From the NCBI RefSeq assembly GCF_009749405.1, contig NZ_WBIQ01000008.1:186001-250000 (forward strand): 64,000 nt of DNA. Reading direction: 5' to 3'. The number at the start of each line of letters is the position of its first letter. The stretch's first letter is position 1. Made by a program: the position numbers and the translations under genes. The notes under the pieces are model-generated. The model saw only the letters and a list, made by a program, of their open reading frames with translations. It was not told the DNA's origin and did not search any database. Below, in pieces: positions 50,223 to 58,854 of the stretch. This DNA comes from Agromyces lapidis (GTDB lineage: Bacteria > Actinomycetota > Actinomycetes > Actinomycetales > Microbacteriaceae).

Positions 50223-51467
50223 TCAGCGCGGGCCGAGCGCCGCGAGCCGTGCCGAGGCCTCTTCGAGCACGGGCATGCGCTTGCAGAAGGCGAAGCGCAC
50301 GAGGCTGCGGGAGGCGTCGTGCCGGTCGGCGTGCACGAACGCCGACACGGGCACCCCGACGACGCCCGCGAGCTCGGGCAGCCGTCGGCACAGCTCGGCC
50401 GCGTCGGAGAAGCCGAGCGGCGTGGCATCCGCGACGACGAAGTAGCCCGCCTGCGGGCGCGCGACCGCGAACCCGGCCTGCTCGAGCCCGGCGCTCAGCA
50501 CGTCGCGCTTCGCGGCGAGGGCCGCGGCCGCGCCGGTGAAGAACGCGTCGGGCAGGCCGAGGCCGGTCGCGATCGCGGGCTGGAACGGCGCGCCGTTGAC
50601 GTAGGTGAGGTACTGCTTGACGGCGAGCACGGCGGTGACGAGCGGCGCCGGCGCGGTGAGCCAGCCCACCTTCCAGCCAGTGGTCGAGAAGGTCTTGCCG
50701 CCCGAGGAGATCGAGATCGTGCGCTCACGGGCGCCCGGCAGCGTCGCGATCGGCCGGTGCGGCGCATCGAACGCGAGGTGTTCGTAGACCTCGTCGGTCA
50801 CGATGAGCGCGTCATGCCGCTCGGCGAGTTCGACGATCGTCGTGAGCACCTCGTCGTCGAAGACCGCGCCGGTCGGGTTGTGCGGCGAGTTGACGATGAC
50901 GAGCCGCGTGCGATCGGTGACCGCCCGGCGCAGCTCGTCGAGGTCGACGCGCCAGGATGCCCCGCCATCGGCCTGCTCCTCCGACACCCAGTGCAGGGGC
51001 ACCGTCCGGTGCACGCCGCCCGCGCGGGCGATGAGCGCCGCGTAGGCGTCGTAGTACGGCTCGAAGGTGACGACCTCGTCGCCCCGGTCGACGAAGGCGA
51101 GCACGGTCGCGGCGAGCGCCTCGGTCGCGCCGGCCGTCACGAGCACCTCGGATGCCGCGTCGAACCCGAGTCCGTACCAGTGCGCCTGATGGGCGGCGAT
51201 CGCCTCGCGGAGCACCGCGTGGCCGAGCCCGGGCGGGTACTGGTTGACCCCTTCGGCGATCGCGGCGCGAGCCGCCTCGAGCACCTCGACGGGGCCGTCC
51301 TCATCGGGGAAGCCCTGCCCGAGATTGATCGCTCCCGTGCGGGCTGCGAGGGCGCTCATCTCGGCGAAGATCGTCGCCGCGATACTGCCGTCGGCGCCGA
51401 GGAGGCCTGCTCCGGCGGCGGTGCGCTGCCACGGGCTGAGGCCCGGCGCGGGGGAGAAGTCGCTCAT
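50223..51467 (-). CDS. dapC: PLP aminotransferase, DapC-like (N-succinyl-LL-DAP aminotransferase)
   Basis: The 414-aa fold-type I aminotransferase has the opening TIFAEMSALAARTGAINLGQ (cut), NSPHNPTGAVF, the PLP aspartate in VTDEVYEHLAF, and Schiff-base Lys258 in SISSGGKTFSTTGWKVGW, then FAFCKR (substrate Arg region). These strings closely follow mycobacterial DapC as I remember it. Methionine or kynurenine aminotransferase is the alternative. DapC would make the substrate precursor for DapE, whose gene is at 7372-8466. TACGGT lies 6 nt before ATG 51467. Confidence 0.8.
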   Translation of the reverse strand: MSDFSPAPGLSPWQRTAAGAGLLGADGSIAATIFAEMSALAARTGAINLGQGFPDEDGPVEVLEAARAAIAEGVNQYPPGLGHAVLREAIAAHQAHWYGLGFDAASEVLVTAGATEALAATVLAFVDRGDEVVTFEPYYDAYAALIARAGGVHRTVPLHWVSEEQADGGASWRVDLDELRRAVTDRTRLVIVNSPHNPTGAVFDDEVLTTIVELAERHDALIVTDEVYEHLAFDAPHRPIATLPGARERTISISSGGKTFSTTGWKVGWLTAPAPLVTAVLAVKQYLTYVNGAPFQPAIATGLGLPDAFFTGAAAALAAKRDVLSAGLEQAGFAVARPQAGYFVVADATPLGFSDAAELCRRLPELAGVVGVPVSAFVHADRHDASRSLVRFAFCKRMPVLEEASARLAALGPR

Positions 51468-51473
51468 GCTCAC

Positions 51474-51479
51474 ACCGTA
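51474..51479 (-). promoter_or_regulatory. -10 hexamer of the dapC-like gene (leaderless type)
   Basis: TACGGT on the minus strand ends 6 nt before ATG 51467. Confidence 0.5.
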
Positions 51480-51634
51480 CGCGAAGCCCCGCACGGGTAC
51501 GCTGGCGCAGGGAATCGTCGCCTCGCACGGGTCGTTCGGACGAATCCCTGCTCGGTGATAGCAAGGACATAGGAACCGCCGATCCGGTGCACAGCTTGGC
51601 GAGGGATGCTGGCATCGCTTTGGAAGGAGCAGAC

Positions 51635-53446
51635 ATGACCGACACGACTGACGGCGCACAGGGCGAGGCCCGCGACGCCGAGGTCACCGAGGAGCTCACG
51701 GCTCCCGAGGCCAGCACCACCGAGACGACCGCCGCCGCGAGCACTGCCGCCGAAACGGCCACCACCGAGACCATCGCCGAGGCGCCCGAGGCTGCTGCCC
51801 CGGCCGCCGCCGAGGCGCCCGCCGCCGCTGCACCCGCTGCGGCTGCGACTCCTGCTGCTGCACCCGCCGCGGCTGCGACTCCCGCCGCTCCGGCGGCTCC
51901 TGCCGCTCCGGCGGCTCCCGCCGCTCCGGCGGCTCCTGCCGCTCCGGCGGCTCCCGCCGCGACCGGCACCGTGTACGAGCCGGGCCAGGCCCCGCAGCCG
52001 TACCACGCCCCGCAGTACACCAAGCAGGCGACGGCCGCCCCCGCCGCCCCGGAGACGGCCCCCACCGTTCCGGTCCCCGGGCAGGTCCCGCCGGCCTTCG
52101 GCGGCCCCCAGCCCGGCGCGACCCAGCCGACCACCCCGCTCGCGGGCGTTCCGCCGTACGGCACCGGCCCCGAGGCATCCACCGCGCCGGCCCAGAAGCC
52201 GCGCCGCGTCGGCCTCGGCGTCGCCGCCGCGATCGTGGCGGCCGCCCTCATCGGCGGCGCGTCGGGCGCGGGAATCACGGCCCTCGTCTCGGGCAACCAG
52301 AACGCGACCTCGACCTCGAGCTCGGGCACCGCGCAGAACATCGTCGTGAACGACACCGACCAGGTGACCGCCGTCACCGCCGTCGCCGCGAAGGCGAGCC
52401 CGAGCGTCGTGACCATCTCGGTCGCGGGCAACGAGGGCGCGGGCACCGGTTCGGGCATCATCCTCTCCGACGACGGCTACGTGCTGACGAACACCCACGT
52501 GGTGACGCTCGACGGCGCGACCGGCGACCCGACGATCCAGGTCAAGACGAACGACGGCCACCTCTACGAGGCCGAGCTCGTCGGCACCGACCCCCTCTCC
52601 GACCTCGCGGTCATCAAGCTCGTCGACGCCTCGGGCCTCACCCCGCTCGAGTTCGCCGACTCCGACCAGCTCAACGTCGGCGACACGGCGATCGCCATCG
52701 GCGCACCGCTCGGTCTCTCGGGCACCGTGACGAACGGCATCGTGAGCGCGCTCAACCGCTCGATCGACGTCGCCTCCTCGGCGGCGCCGTCGACCCCCGA
52801 CGACGCGCAGGGCGACGAGGGCTCTGGCGAGGGCGAGGGCGACAACGGCCAGCAGGGCGGCGAGGGCGACAGCCCGTTCGACTTCTTCTTCGACATCCCC
52901 GAAGAGGGCGGCGGCCAGGCCCAGCAGCCGAGCGCGAACGCCGGACGCGTCTCGCTGCCGGTCATCCAGACCGACGCGGCGATCAACCCCGGCAACTCGG
53001 GCGGCGCGCTGCTCGACGCGCAGGGCAAGCTCATCGGCGTGAACGTCGCGATCCTCTCGGCCGGCGAGTCGGCCGAGGCGGGCAACATCGGCGTCGGCTT
53101 CGCCGTGCCGTCGAACCTCGCCGAGCGCATCGCCAAGGAGATCATCGAAGACGGCTCGGCCTCGCACGGCCTGCTCGGCGCGACGGTCACCTCGGCCGAG
53201 TCCGACGAGAAGAGCACCACCGTCGGCGCCCTCATCACCGAGGTCACCCCCGGTGGCGCGGCCGAGAAGGCCGGCCTCGAGGCGGGCGACGTCGTCACCG
53301 AGTTCAACGGCCTGCCGATCACCGACCAGACCGACCTCACCGCGCAGGTGCGGGCGCTCGCGGGCGGTGCCACGGCCGAGCTGACCGTCATCCGCGACGG
53401 CGAGACCCAGACGGTCGAGGTCACCCTCGACACGTACGAGGGCTGA
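51635..53446 (+). CDS. HtrA/DegP-like membrane-anchored serine protease with PDZ domain
   Basis: The 603-aa S1C protease has its active domain outside the membrane. Residues 1-187 are a cytoplasmic, Ala/Pro-rich low-complexity arm; a membrane helix lies at about 189-215; the trypsin-like domain carries His285 (TNTHVV), Asp320 (SDLAVIKL) and Ser452 (GNSGGALL); a PDZ domain is at about 515-600. An acidic insert at about 381-430 lies between protease strands. AAGGAG, 6 nt before ATG 51635, supports the start. The substrates are likely misfolded envelope proteins. A perfect hairpin follows the stop. Confidence 0.92.
   Translation: MTDTTDGAQGEARDAEVTEELTAPEASTTETTAAASTAAETATTETIAEAPEAAAPAAAEAPAAAAPAAAATPAAAPAAAATPAAPAAPAAPAAPAAPAAPAAPAAPAATGTVYEPGQAPQPYHAPQYTKQATAAPAAPETAPTVPVPGQVPPAFGGPQPGATQPTTPLAGVPPYGTGPEASTAPAQKPRRVGLGVAAAIVAAALIGGASGAGITALVSGNQNATSTSSSGTAQNIVVNDTDQVTAVTAVAAKASPSVVTISVAGNEGAGTGSGIILSDDGYVLTNTHVVTLDGATGDPTIQVKTNDGHLYEAELVGTDPLSDLAVIKLVDASGLTPLEFADSDQLNVGDTAIAIGAPLGLSGTVTNGIVSALNRSIDVASSAAPSTPDDAQGDEGSGEGEGDNGQQGGEGDSPFDFFFDIPEEGGGQAQQPSANAGRVSLPVIQTDAAINPGNSGGALLDAQGKLIGVNVAILSAGESAEAGNIGVGFAVPSNLAERIAKEIIEDGSASHGLLGATVTSAESDEKSTTVGALITEVTPGGAAEKAGLEAGDVVTEFNGLPITDQTDLTAQVRALAGGATAELTVIRDGETQTVEVTLDTYEG
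51881..51952 (+). repeat. Four 18-bp tandem repeats in the htrA-like gene
   Basis: The unit CC(C/T)GCCGCTCCGGCGGCT starts at 51881, 51899, 51917 and 51935 and encodes PAAPAA, in the Ala/Pro arm; prone to length change. Confidence 0.9.
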
Positions 53447-53473
53447 GCCTGAACGGCACGGATGCCACGCGGC

Positions 53474-53501
53474 GGGGCCGGATCGGAATCGATCCGGCCC
53501 C
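53474..53501 (+). terminator. Terminator-like hairpin after the htrA-like gene
   Basis: A perfect 12-bp stem GGGGCCGGATCG / CGATCCGGCCCC with a GAAT loop; no long T-run. Confidence 0.72.
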
Positions 53502-53576
53502 GTTCGGCGTCTCCGGGAATGCCGCCCTCGGGAGCGCTGCTGCTAGGCTCGATCGACCCCAGCGCGAGTGAGGAAC

Positions 53577-54632
53577 ATGCCCGAGCACCACCCCGAGACG
53601 ACCCCGTCGTCGCTCGTCGGCGTGTCGTACGTCATGCCCGTGCTCAACGACGTCGCGCACGTTCGCCAGGCGGTCGAATCGATTCTCGCGCAAGACTACG
53701 CCGGCCCCGTCGAGGTGCTCATCGCCCTCGGTCCGTCGATCGACGGCACGAACGAGCTCGTCACCGACCTCGCGTCGCGAGACGATCGCATCCGCGTGCT
53801 CGAGAACGCGGTCGGCTCGACCCCCGCGGGGCTCAACATCGGCATCCGCGCCGCGAGCTACCCGGTCGTCGTGCGCGTCGACTCGCACTCGATGCTGCCG
53901 CAGGACTACGCGCGAATCGCGGTCGAGACGCTCGAGCGCACCGGCGCCGACAACGTCGGCGGCATCATGGACGCGCGGGGCGAGACGCCGTTCGAGCGCG
54001 CCGTGGCCCTCGCTTACACGACGAAGGTCGGCCTCGGCGGTTCGGCGTTCCACGTCGGCGGCGCCGAGGGGCCCGCCGAGACGGTCTACCTGGGCGTCTT
54101 CCGGCGCGACGCGCTCGAACGCGTCGGCCTCTTCGACGAGACGATCAAGCGCGGCCAGGACTGGGAGCTCAACCGTCGCCTGCGCGAGACGGGCGGCACC
54201 GTCTGGTTCACGCCCGAGCTCGCGGTGACGTATCGCCCTCGCTCGAGCGTCGACCGGCTCGCCCGTCAGATGTTCTCGACGGGGCTCTGGCGCGGCGAGC
54301 TCGCGCGGCGCTTCCCCGCGTCGAACGGCATCCGCTACTTCATCCCGCCGGCGATGGTCGTCGGCGTGACCCTCGGCCTCCTGCTCGGCATCGGCGGCAT
54401 CGTGCAGGCGCTGCTCGGCGCGACGCCGTGGCTCCTCCTCGGCTTCGTTGCGCCGGTCGTGTACCTGCTGTTCGTCGCCGCGGCGACGTTCTCGGCCGCG
54501 CGCGGGCGCGGTGCGAGCACGGCCGCATGGTTTCTCGTAGTGTTGCCGTGCATACATGTCACGTGGGGCATCGGCTTCGTGCTCGGCTATCTCTCGCTGA
54601 CCAGCAACATCGCACGGCACACGGGAAGGTGA
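53577..54632 (+). CDS. Glycosyltransferase family 2, ExoA-like
   Basis: The 351-aa GT-A enzyme uses a nucleotide sugar. GVSYVMPVLNDVAHVRQAVE starts the fold, VVRVDSHSMLPQDY provides the metal-site motif (DSH), and RGQDWELNRRLRETG is the acceptor/catalytic ED region. Three C-terminal membrane helices (from MVVGVTLGLLLGIGGIVQAL, cut) anchor it, as in ExoA of succinoglycan synthesis. ATG 53577 follows GAGG closely; GTG 53568 is possible. TAGGCT at 53544-53549 may be the promoter. First gene of a four-gene wall-polymer-like run. Confidence 0.83.
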   Translation: MPEHHPETTPSSLVGVSYVMPVLNDVAHVRQAVESILAQDYAGPVEVLIALGPSIDGTNELVTDLASRDDRIRVLENAVGSTPAGLNIGIRAASYPVVVRVDSHSMLPQDYARIAVETLERTGADNVGGIMDARGETPFERAVALAYTTKVGLGGSAFHVGGAEGPAETVYLGVFRRDALERVGLFDETIKRGQDWELNRRLRETGGTVWFTPELAVTYRPRSSVDRLARQMFSTGLWRGELARRFPASNGIRYFIPPAMVVGVTLGLLLGIGGIVQALLGATPWLLLGFVAPVVYLLFVAAATFSAARGRGASTAAWFLVVLPCIHVTWGIGFVLGYLSLTSNIARHTGR

Positions 54633-54637
54633 GCACG

Positions 54638-55450
54638 ATGTCTGACGCCCGACCGGTGACGGTGCGGCCGGCGAGCATCGCCGAGCTGCGTGCCGTCGCC
54701 CAGCCGCCCGAGGTGCGCGGCCGGCGCAACGCCGAGCACTGGACGGCGTCGCTGTACCTGCGCCGTTTCTCGATCTACCTCACGTGGATGCTCTTGAAGA
54801 CGCCGATCTCTGCGAACGGGGTCACGGGGCTCATGATCCTCGTCGGCTGGTCGACGGCCGCCGCGCTCCTGATTCCGGGCATCTGGGGCGCGCTCCTCGC
54901 GGTCGTGCTGGGCCAGCTGCAGATGCTCGTCGACTGCTGCGACGGCGAGGTCGCCCGCTGGCGGCGCACCTCCTCACCCGCCGGCGTCTTCCTCGACAAG
55001 GTCGGGCACTACACGACCGAGGCGCTGATCCCGCTCGCGCTCGGCCTGCGCGCGGCCGCGTACCCGCTCGAGTTCCCCGCCGACTTCCTCTGGACGACGA
55101 TCGGCGCGCTCCTCGCCCTCGTGATCGTGCTCAACAAGGCGCTCAACGACATGGTGCACGTCGCCCGTGCGAACGCCGGGCTCGCGAAGCTCGCCGACAC
55201 CCACGGCGAGACCGCGCCGCGCGGCGGCCTCGTCGCGAAGCTCCGCAAGGCGGCCAGGTTCCTGCCGTTCCATCGGCTGTACCACTCGGTCGAGCTCACG
55301 CTCATCGCCTTCGCGGCCGCCCTCGTCGGGCTCTTCGCCGGGCAGCCGGTCGTCGACCGCTTCGTCGTCGCCGCGCTCCTTCCGCTCGCCGTGCTGGCCG
55401 TGATCGGGCACTTCGTCGCGATCATGGCGTCCCGTCGTGTCCGTTCCTGA
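54638..55450 (+). CDS. CDP-alcohol phosphatidyltransferase-family protein, variant motif
   Basis: The 270-aa membrane enzyme would move a phospho-alcohol from a CDP donor. The family motif is D-x2-DG-x2-AR-x8-G-x3-D-x3-D. Here it reads VDCCDGEVARWRRTSSPAG followed by VFLDKVGH, so the last aspartate is His124 (Asp99, Asp102 and Asp120 are kept). Several membrane helices are visible. ATG 54638 is preceded by AAGGTGAG; GTG 54629, overlapping the upstream stop, is an alternative. Neighbours suggest a role in a phosphate-containing wall polymer. Confidence 0.82.
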   Translation: MSDARPVTVRPASIAELRAVAQPPEVRGRRNAEHWTASLYLRRFSIYLTWMLLKTPISANGVTGLMILVGWSTAAALLIPGIWGALLAVVLGQLQMLVDCCDGEVARWRRTSSPAGVFLDKVGHYTTEALIPLALGLRAAAYPLEFPADFLWTTIGALLALVIVLNKALNDMVHVARANAGLAKLADTHGETAPRGGLVAKLRKAARFLPFHRLYHSVELTLIAFAAALVGLFAGQPVVDRFVVAALLPLAVLAVIGHFVAIMASRRVRS

Positions 55451-56336
55451 GACGAGCCCGGCTCCGCGCGTCGGCGTCGTGGTGCTCACGATGGGCAAGC
55501 GTCCCGACGAGCTCGCGCGAGGCATCCGCAGCGTGCTCGTGCAGCAGGGCGTCGAGACCGACGTGATCGTCGTCGGCAACGGCTGGGATCCTGCGACCGC
55601 CGAGCCCCCGCTGCCCGCGGGGGTGCGCACCCGTCACCTGCCCGAGAACCTCGGCATCCCCGCCGGCCGCAACGCGGGCGTCACCGAGGTGTCGGGCGAG
55701 GTCCTGTTCTTCCTCGACGACGACGCGTTCCTCCCGAGCGAGGCGTTCCTGGCCGACGGCGTCCGGCTGCTCGCCGAGCGGCCCGAGCTCGGCCTCGTCC
55801 AGCCGCGCGTCGTCGATCCGACGGGACTCGTCTCGCCGCGCCGCTGGATCCCGCGGATCCGAAAGGGCGACCCCGCGCACTCGAGTCCGGTCTTCTCGTG
55901 CTGGGAGGGCGCGGTGCTGATGCCGCGCGCGGCCTTCGACGAGGCCGGCGGCTGGGCCGACCCGTTCTTCTACGCGCACGAGGGCATCGAACTCGCCTGG
56001 CGCGTCTGGGACACGGGACGCATCGCCTGGTACGAGGGCTCGCTCGAGGCCGCCCATCCCGTCATCGACCCCGCGCGGCACTCGTACTACTTCCGCCTGA
56101 ACGCCCGCAACCGGGTGTGGCTCGCCCGACGCAACCTGCCTGCGCTGCTCGTGCCGTTCTACGTCGGCTCGTGGACGGGCATCCAGATGCTGCGCTGGGC
56201 GCGACAGCCCGCCGCGCTCAAGGCCTGGTTCGGCGGCTGGGCGGCCGGGTGGCGGGAGTCTCCCGGCGAGCGTCGCCCGATGCGGTGGCGCACCGTCTGG
56301 CGGATGACGCGTGCCGGGCGGCCGCCGGTCGTCTGA
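55437..56336 (+). CDS. Glycosyltransferase family 2
   Basis: The 299-aa GT-A enzyme has GVVVLTMGKRPDELARGIRS at the start, the DDD metal motif in VLFFLDDDAFLPSEAF and FFYAHEGIELAWRVWDTG in the acceptor region. A short hydrophobic stretch (LPALLVPFYVGSWTGIQML) near the end may touch the membrane. GTG 55437 overlaps the CDP-alcohol enzyme by 14 bp. The sugar and acceptor are unknown. Confidence 0.86.
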   Translation: MSVPETSPAPRVGVVVLTMGKRPDELARGIRSVLVQQGVETDVIVVGNGWDPATAEPPLPAGVRTRHLPENLGIPAGRNAGVTEVSGEVLFFLDDDAFLPSEAFLADGVRLLAERPELGLVQPRVVDPTGLVSPRRWIPRIRKGDPAHSSPVFSCWEGAVLMPRAAFDEAGGWADPFFYAHEGIELAWRVWDTGRIAWYEGSLEAAHPVIDPARHSYYFRLNARNRVWLARRNLPALLVPFYVGSWTGIQMLRWARQPAALKAWFGGWAAGWRESPGERRPMRWRTVWRMTRAGRPPVV

Positions 56337-56410
56337 CCGCCGCTCGTCACGATCGGCCTTCGCTTTCGCCCGAGCGCCCGCAGCGCGGCATCCGCTCAGT
56401 CAGACCTCGC

Positions 56411-56416
56411 TACCCT
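56411..56416 (+). promoter_or_regulatory. -10 hexamer of the TagF-like gene (leaderless type)
   Basis: TACCCT ends 6 nt before GTG 56423 and supports that start. Confidence 0.5.
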
Positions 56417-56422
56417 TGGACG

Positions 56423-57715
56423 GTGGGATTGAGGAAAGACGCGCGACGCGCAGTGAAGCTCGCCAAAGACATCATGTGGTCCCGGCGTGCGCAGCGCGCG
56501 CTGAAGGCGAAGCTCGCCGAGCGGCCGCCGCTCGAGCCGCATCGCTTCAAGATCGGCGTGTACTTCGCCGACGGCAAGGTCAACCTGTACCAGTTGCGGC
56601 AGTGGTACGCACCGCTCGCCGAACTCGCCGAGACCCACCCCGTGCTGGTGCTCAGCCGGGCGTCGGGCGCCGCGCTGAAGCTCTTCGACGAGTCGCCGCT
56701 GCCCGTCGCCTACGTGCGCCGCGTGGCCGACCTCGAGCGGGTGATCCACGAGCAAGACCTGCACGTGATCCTCTACGTGAACCAGAACGCGAAGAACTTC
56801 CAGATGATGCGCTACGGTCGCCGCTGGCACGTGTTCGTCAACCACGGCGAGTCCGACAAGATGTACATGACCACGAACCAGTTCAAGGCGTACGACTACG
56901 CCCTGATCGCGGGCGACGCGGCCCGCGCGCGGCTCGACAAGGTGCTGTGGGACTACGACTTCGACAAGCGGGCGATCCCGATCGGGCGTCCGCAGGCCGA
57001 CCACTACCTCGACGGCGCCCCGCTGCCGTACACGCCCGACGAGCGCGAGGTCGTGCTCTACGCGCCGACCTGGGAGGGCGACCGCGCAGCGGCGGCCTAC
57101 GGCTCGATCGCCTCGCACGGCGTGGCACTCGTCGAGGGCCTGCTCGCGACCGGGCGGCACCGCGTCATCTATCGGCCGCACCCCCGCTCGGGCGTCGTCG
57201 ACGAGGCCTATGCGGCGGCGAACAAGCGCATCATCCAGGCGATCGAGCAGGCGAACGCCGCCGACCCCGGGGCGCAGCACGTCTTCGACGACGGCCCCAA
57301 GCTCGGCTGGCAGCTCGCCGCCGCCGACGTCGCGATCGTCGACATCTCGGCGATGGTCTACGACCGGCTCGCGGCGGGCAAGCCGCTGCTGATCACCCGC
57401 CCGGCCAACCCGGCCGCGCAGATCGACACGGGCGGCTACCTGCAGGCCTGCGAGTGGCTCGTCGCCGGCGACGGAGCGGCGCTCGTCGCCAGGGTCGACG
57501 AGGTCGCGCACGACGCCGAGGCGCTCGCCCGCCTCGGCTACTGGGTCGAACGCTACTTCGGCGACACGACGCCGGGCGTCACGACCGCCCGATTCCATGC
57601 GGCGATCGACCACCTCATGGCCGAATGGGATCGCTTCGCGGCCCTGCACGCCGAGGACGGCGAGGTCGACGAGCACGACGAAGAGGGCGAGACCGACGAC
57701 GAGGAGCTCGTCTAG
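56423..57715 (+). CDS. TagF-like CDP-glycerol glycerophosphotransferase
   Basis: This 430-aa protein resembles enzymes that add or polymerise glycerol (or ribitol) phosphate on wall teichoic acids. Family strings: VFVNHGESDKMYMTTNQFKA (acceptor-side His), VVLYAPTWEGDR, VIYRPHPRSG and the C-terminal VDISAMVYDRLAAGKPLLIT. An acidic tail (EDGEVDEHDEEGETDDEELV) ends it. It has no membrane helix and probably sits on the inner face of the membrane. GTG 56423 is set by TACCCT. The preceding GT2 and CDP-alcohol genes strengthen a wall-polymer role. Confidence 0.83.
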   Translation: MGLRKDARRAVKLAKDIMWSRRAQRALKAKLAERPPLEPHRFKIGVYFADGKVNLYQLRQWYAPLAELAETHPVLVLSRASGAALKLFDESPLPVAYVRRVADLERVIHEQDLHVILYVNQNAKNFQMMRYGRRWHVFVNHGESDKMYMTTNQFKAYDYALIAGDAARARLDKVLWDYDFDKRAIPIGRPQADHYLDGAPLPYTPDEREVVLYAPTWEGDRAAAAYGSIASHGVALVEGLLATGRHRVIYRPHPRSGVVDEAYAAANKRIIQAIEQANAADPGAQHVFDDGPKLGWQLAAADVAIVDISAMVYDRLAAGKPLLITRPANPAAQIDTGGYLQACEWLVAGDGAALVARVDEVAHDAEALARLGYWVERYFGDTTPGVTTARFHAAIDHLMAEWDRFAALHAEDGEVDEHDEEGETDDEELV

Positions 57716-57732
57716 CGATGTACCGGCGCGCC

Positions 57733-58710
57733 TCAGGGCTCGTTCGGCCGCGGGGCATCCGCCTCGATTGAACCGGCCCCGCCCTCGTGGACGTCACCCG
57801 GCTCGACCGGGTCGGTTGCATCGCGCCCGGCCGTGAGCTTCGCGAACGGCCGCTTCGCGGCGCGACCGACGGCACCGCCGACGATGCCCGCCGTGCGCGC
57901 GAGTCGCCGGCCGGTCGCGGTGACCACGGTCTCGTCGCCGCGGGGTTCGAGCTCGAGCGGGAGCACCGCGGGCGCCTGGCCGAAGGCCAGCCGGGACTGC
58001 GTCAGCACGCGACGCCCGAGCACGTGGTTGCCGATGCCGCCGATCGCGGCGCCGATGCCGAACGGGATCGCCTTGCCGATGATGCCCGCTCCGCCCTTCA
58101 CGGCGAACTGCTTGATGAAGACCGAACGGAGCCGGTCGACGACGGTGCCCATGACGGCCTTCGGCAGGCTGTTGGTGATGAGCTCGCCCCAGTAGGCGTT
58201 GCGTGCGACGCCCGAGCCCGTCGCCTGACCGGCGAACTGGCGCACGAGGTCGCTGCCCTCCTGCCCGAGCATGAGCGTCATGACCAGCGCCCGGGCGCGC
58301 TCGGGGTTCTCGACGTGGATGCCGTGCACCTCGGCGACCGACTGCGCGAAGAGCGCGGTCGCCTCGAGGAACCCGGCCGTCTCGACGCCTGAGAGGGCGA
58401 GCGTGACGCCCGTGCCGATGCCGGGCACGACGGCGGTCGCGCCGACGGCGGCGCCGCCCGTCGTGACCGCGGCGAGGTAGCGGCGCTCGAGGATGCGCAC
58501 GAGCTGGTCGGGGGTCGCGCCGGGTGCTCGACGGCGGATGCTCCGCAGATGCGCGACGACGATCGGACGCTGGATCGCGAGGGCGCGGTCGATCGCCCGC
58601 TCGACGCCATGGGCGCGACCCGCGTCGGCGGGCGAGCCGGTCGGCGACTCGGCGCCCTCGCGCGGGTCGTTCTGGCCCATCGAGGTGATCGAATGCACGC
58701 GGTCGGACAT
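57733..58710 (-). CDS. Hypothetical protein with Gly/Ala-rich amphipathic segments (EcsC-like?)
   Basis: The 325-aa protein has a helical core LRSIRRRAPGATPDQLVRIL (cut), then Gly/Ala/Val-rich stretches TTGGAAVGATAVVPGIGTGV and KAIPFGIGAAIGGIGNHVLG that could insert in membranes, which resembles EcsC-family proteins. Function unknown. ATG 58710 has TAGGAT 7 nt upstream on the minus strand. It is convergent with the TagF-like gene (17-bp gap) and divergent from the giant protein. Confidence 0.68.
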   Translation of the reverse strand: MSDRVHSITSMGQNDPREGAESPTGSPADAGRAHGVERAIDRALAIQRPIVVAHLRSIRRRAPGATPDQLVRILERRYLAAVTTGGAAVGATAVVPGIGTGVTLALSGVETAGFLEATALFAQSVAEVHGIHVENPERARALVMTLMLGQEGSDLVRQFAGQATGSGVARNAYWGELITNSLPKAVMGTVVDRLRSVFIKQFAVKGGAGIIGKAIPFGIGAAIGGIGNHVLGRRVLTQSRLAFGQAPAVLPLELEPRGDETVVTATGRRLARTAGIVGGAVGRAAKRPFAKLTAGRDATDPVEPGDVHEGGAGSIEADAPRPNEP

Positions 58711-58854
58711 GGCGACGATCCTAGACGCCGCGACTGATTTTGCCCCCCAAAGTGAGGGTTTCTCTTGTCGACGGGGTCGGCAGCGGAGTAGAAACAGCTT
58801 CGGGCGCGCACACGACCCGTGCGCGCCGGGCTGCATCGACCCGGGGGGACTCTC

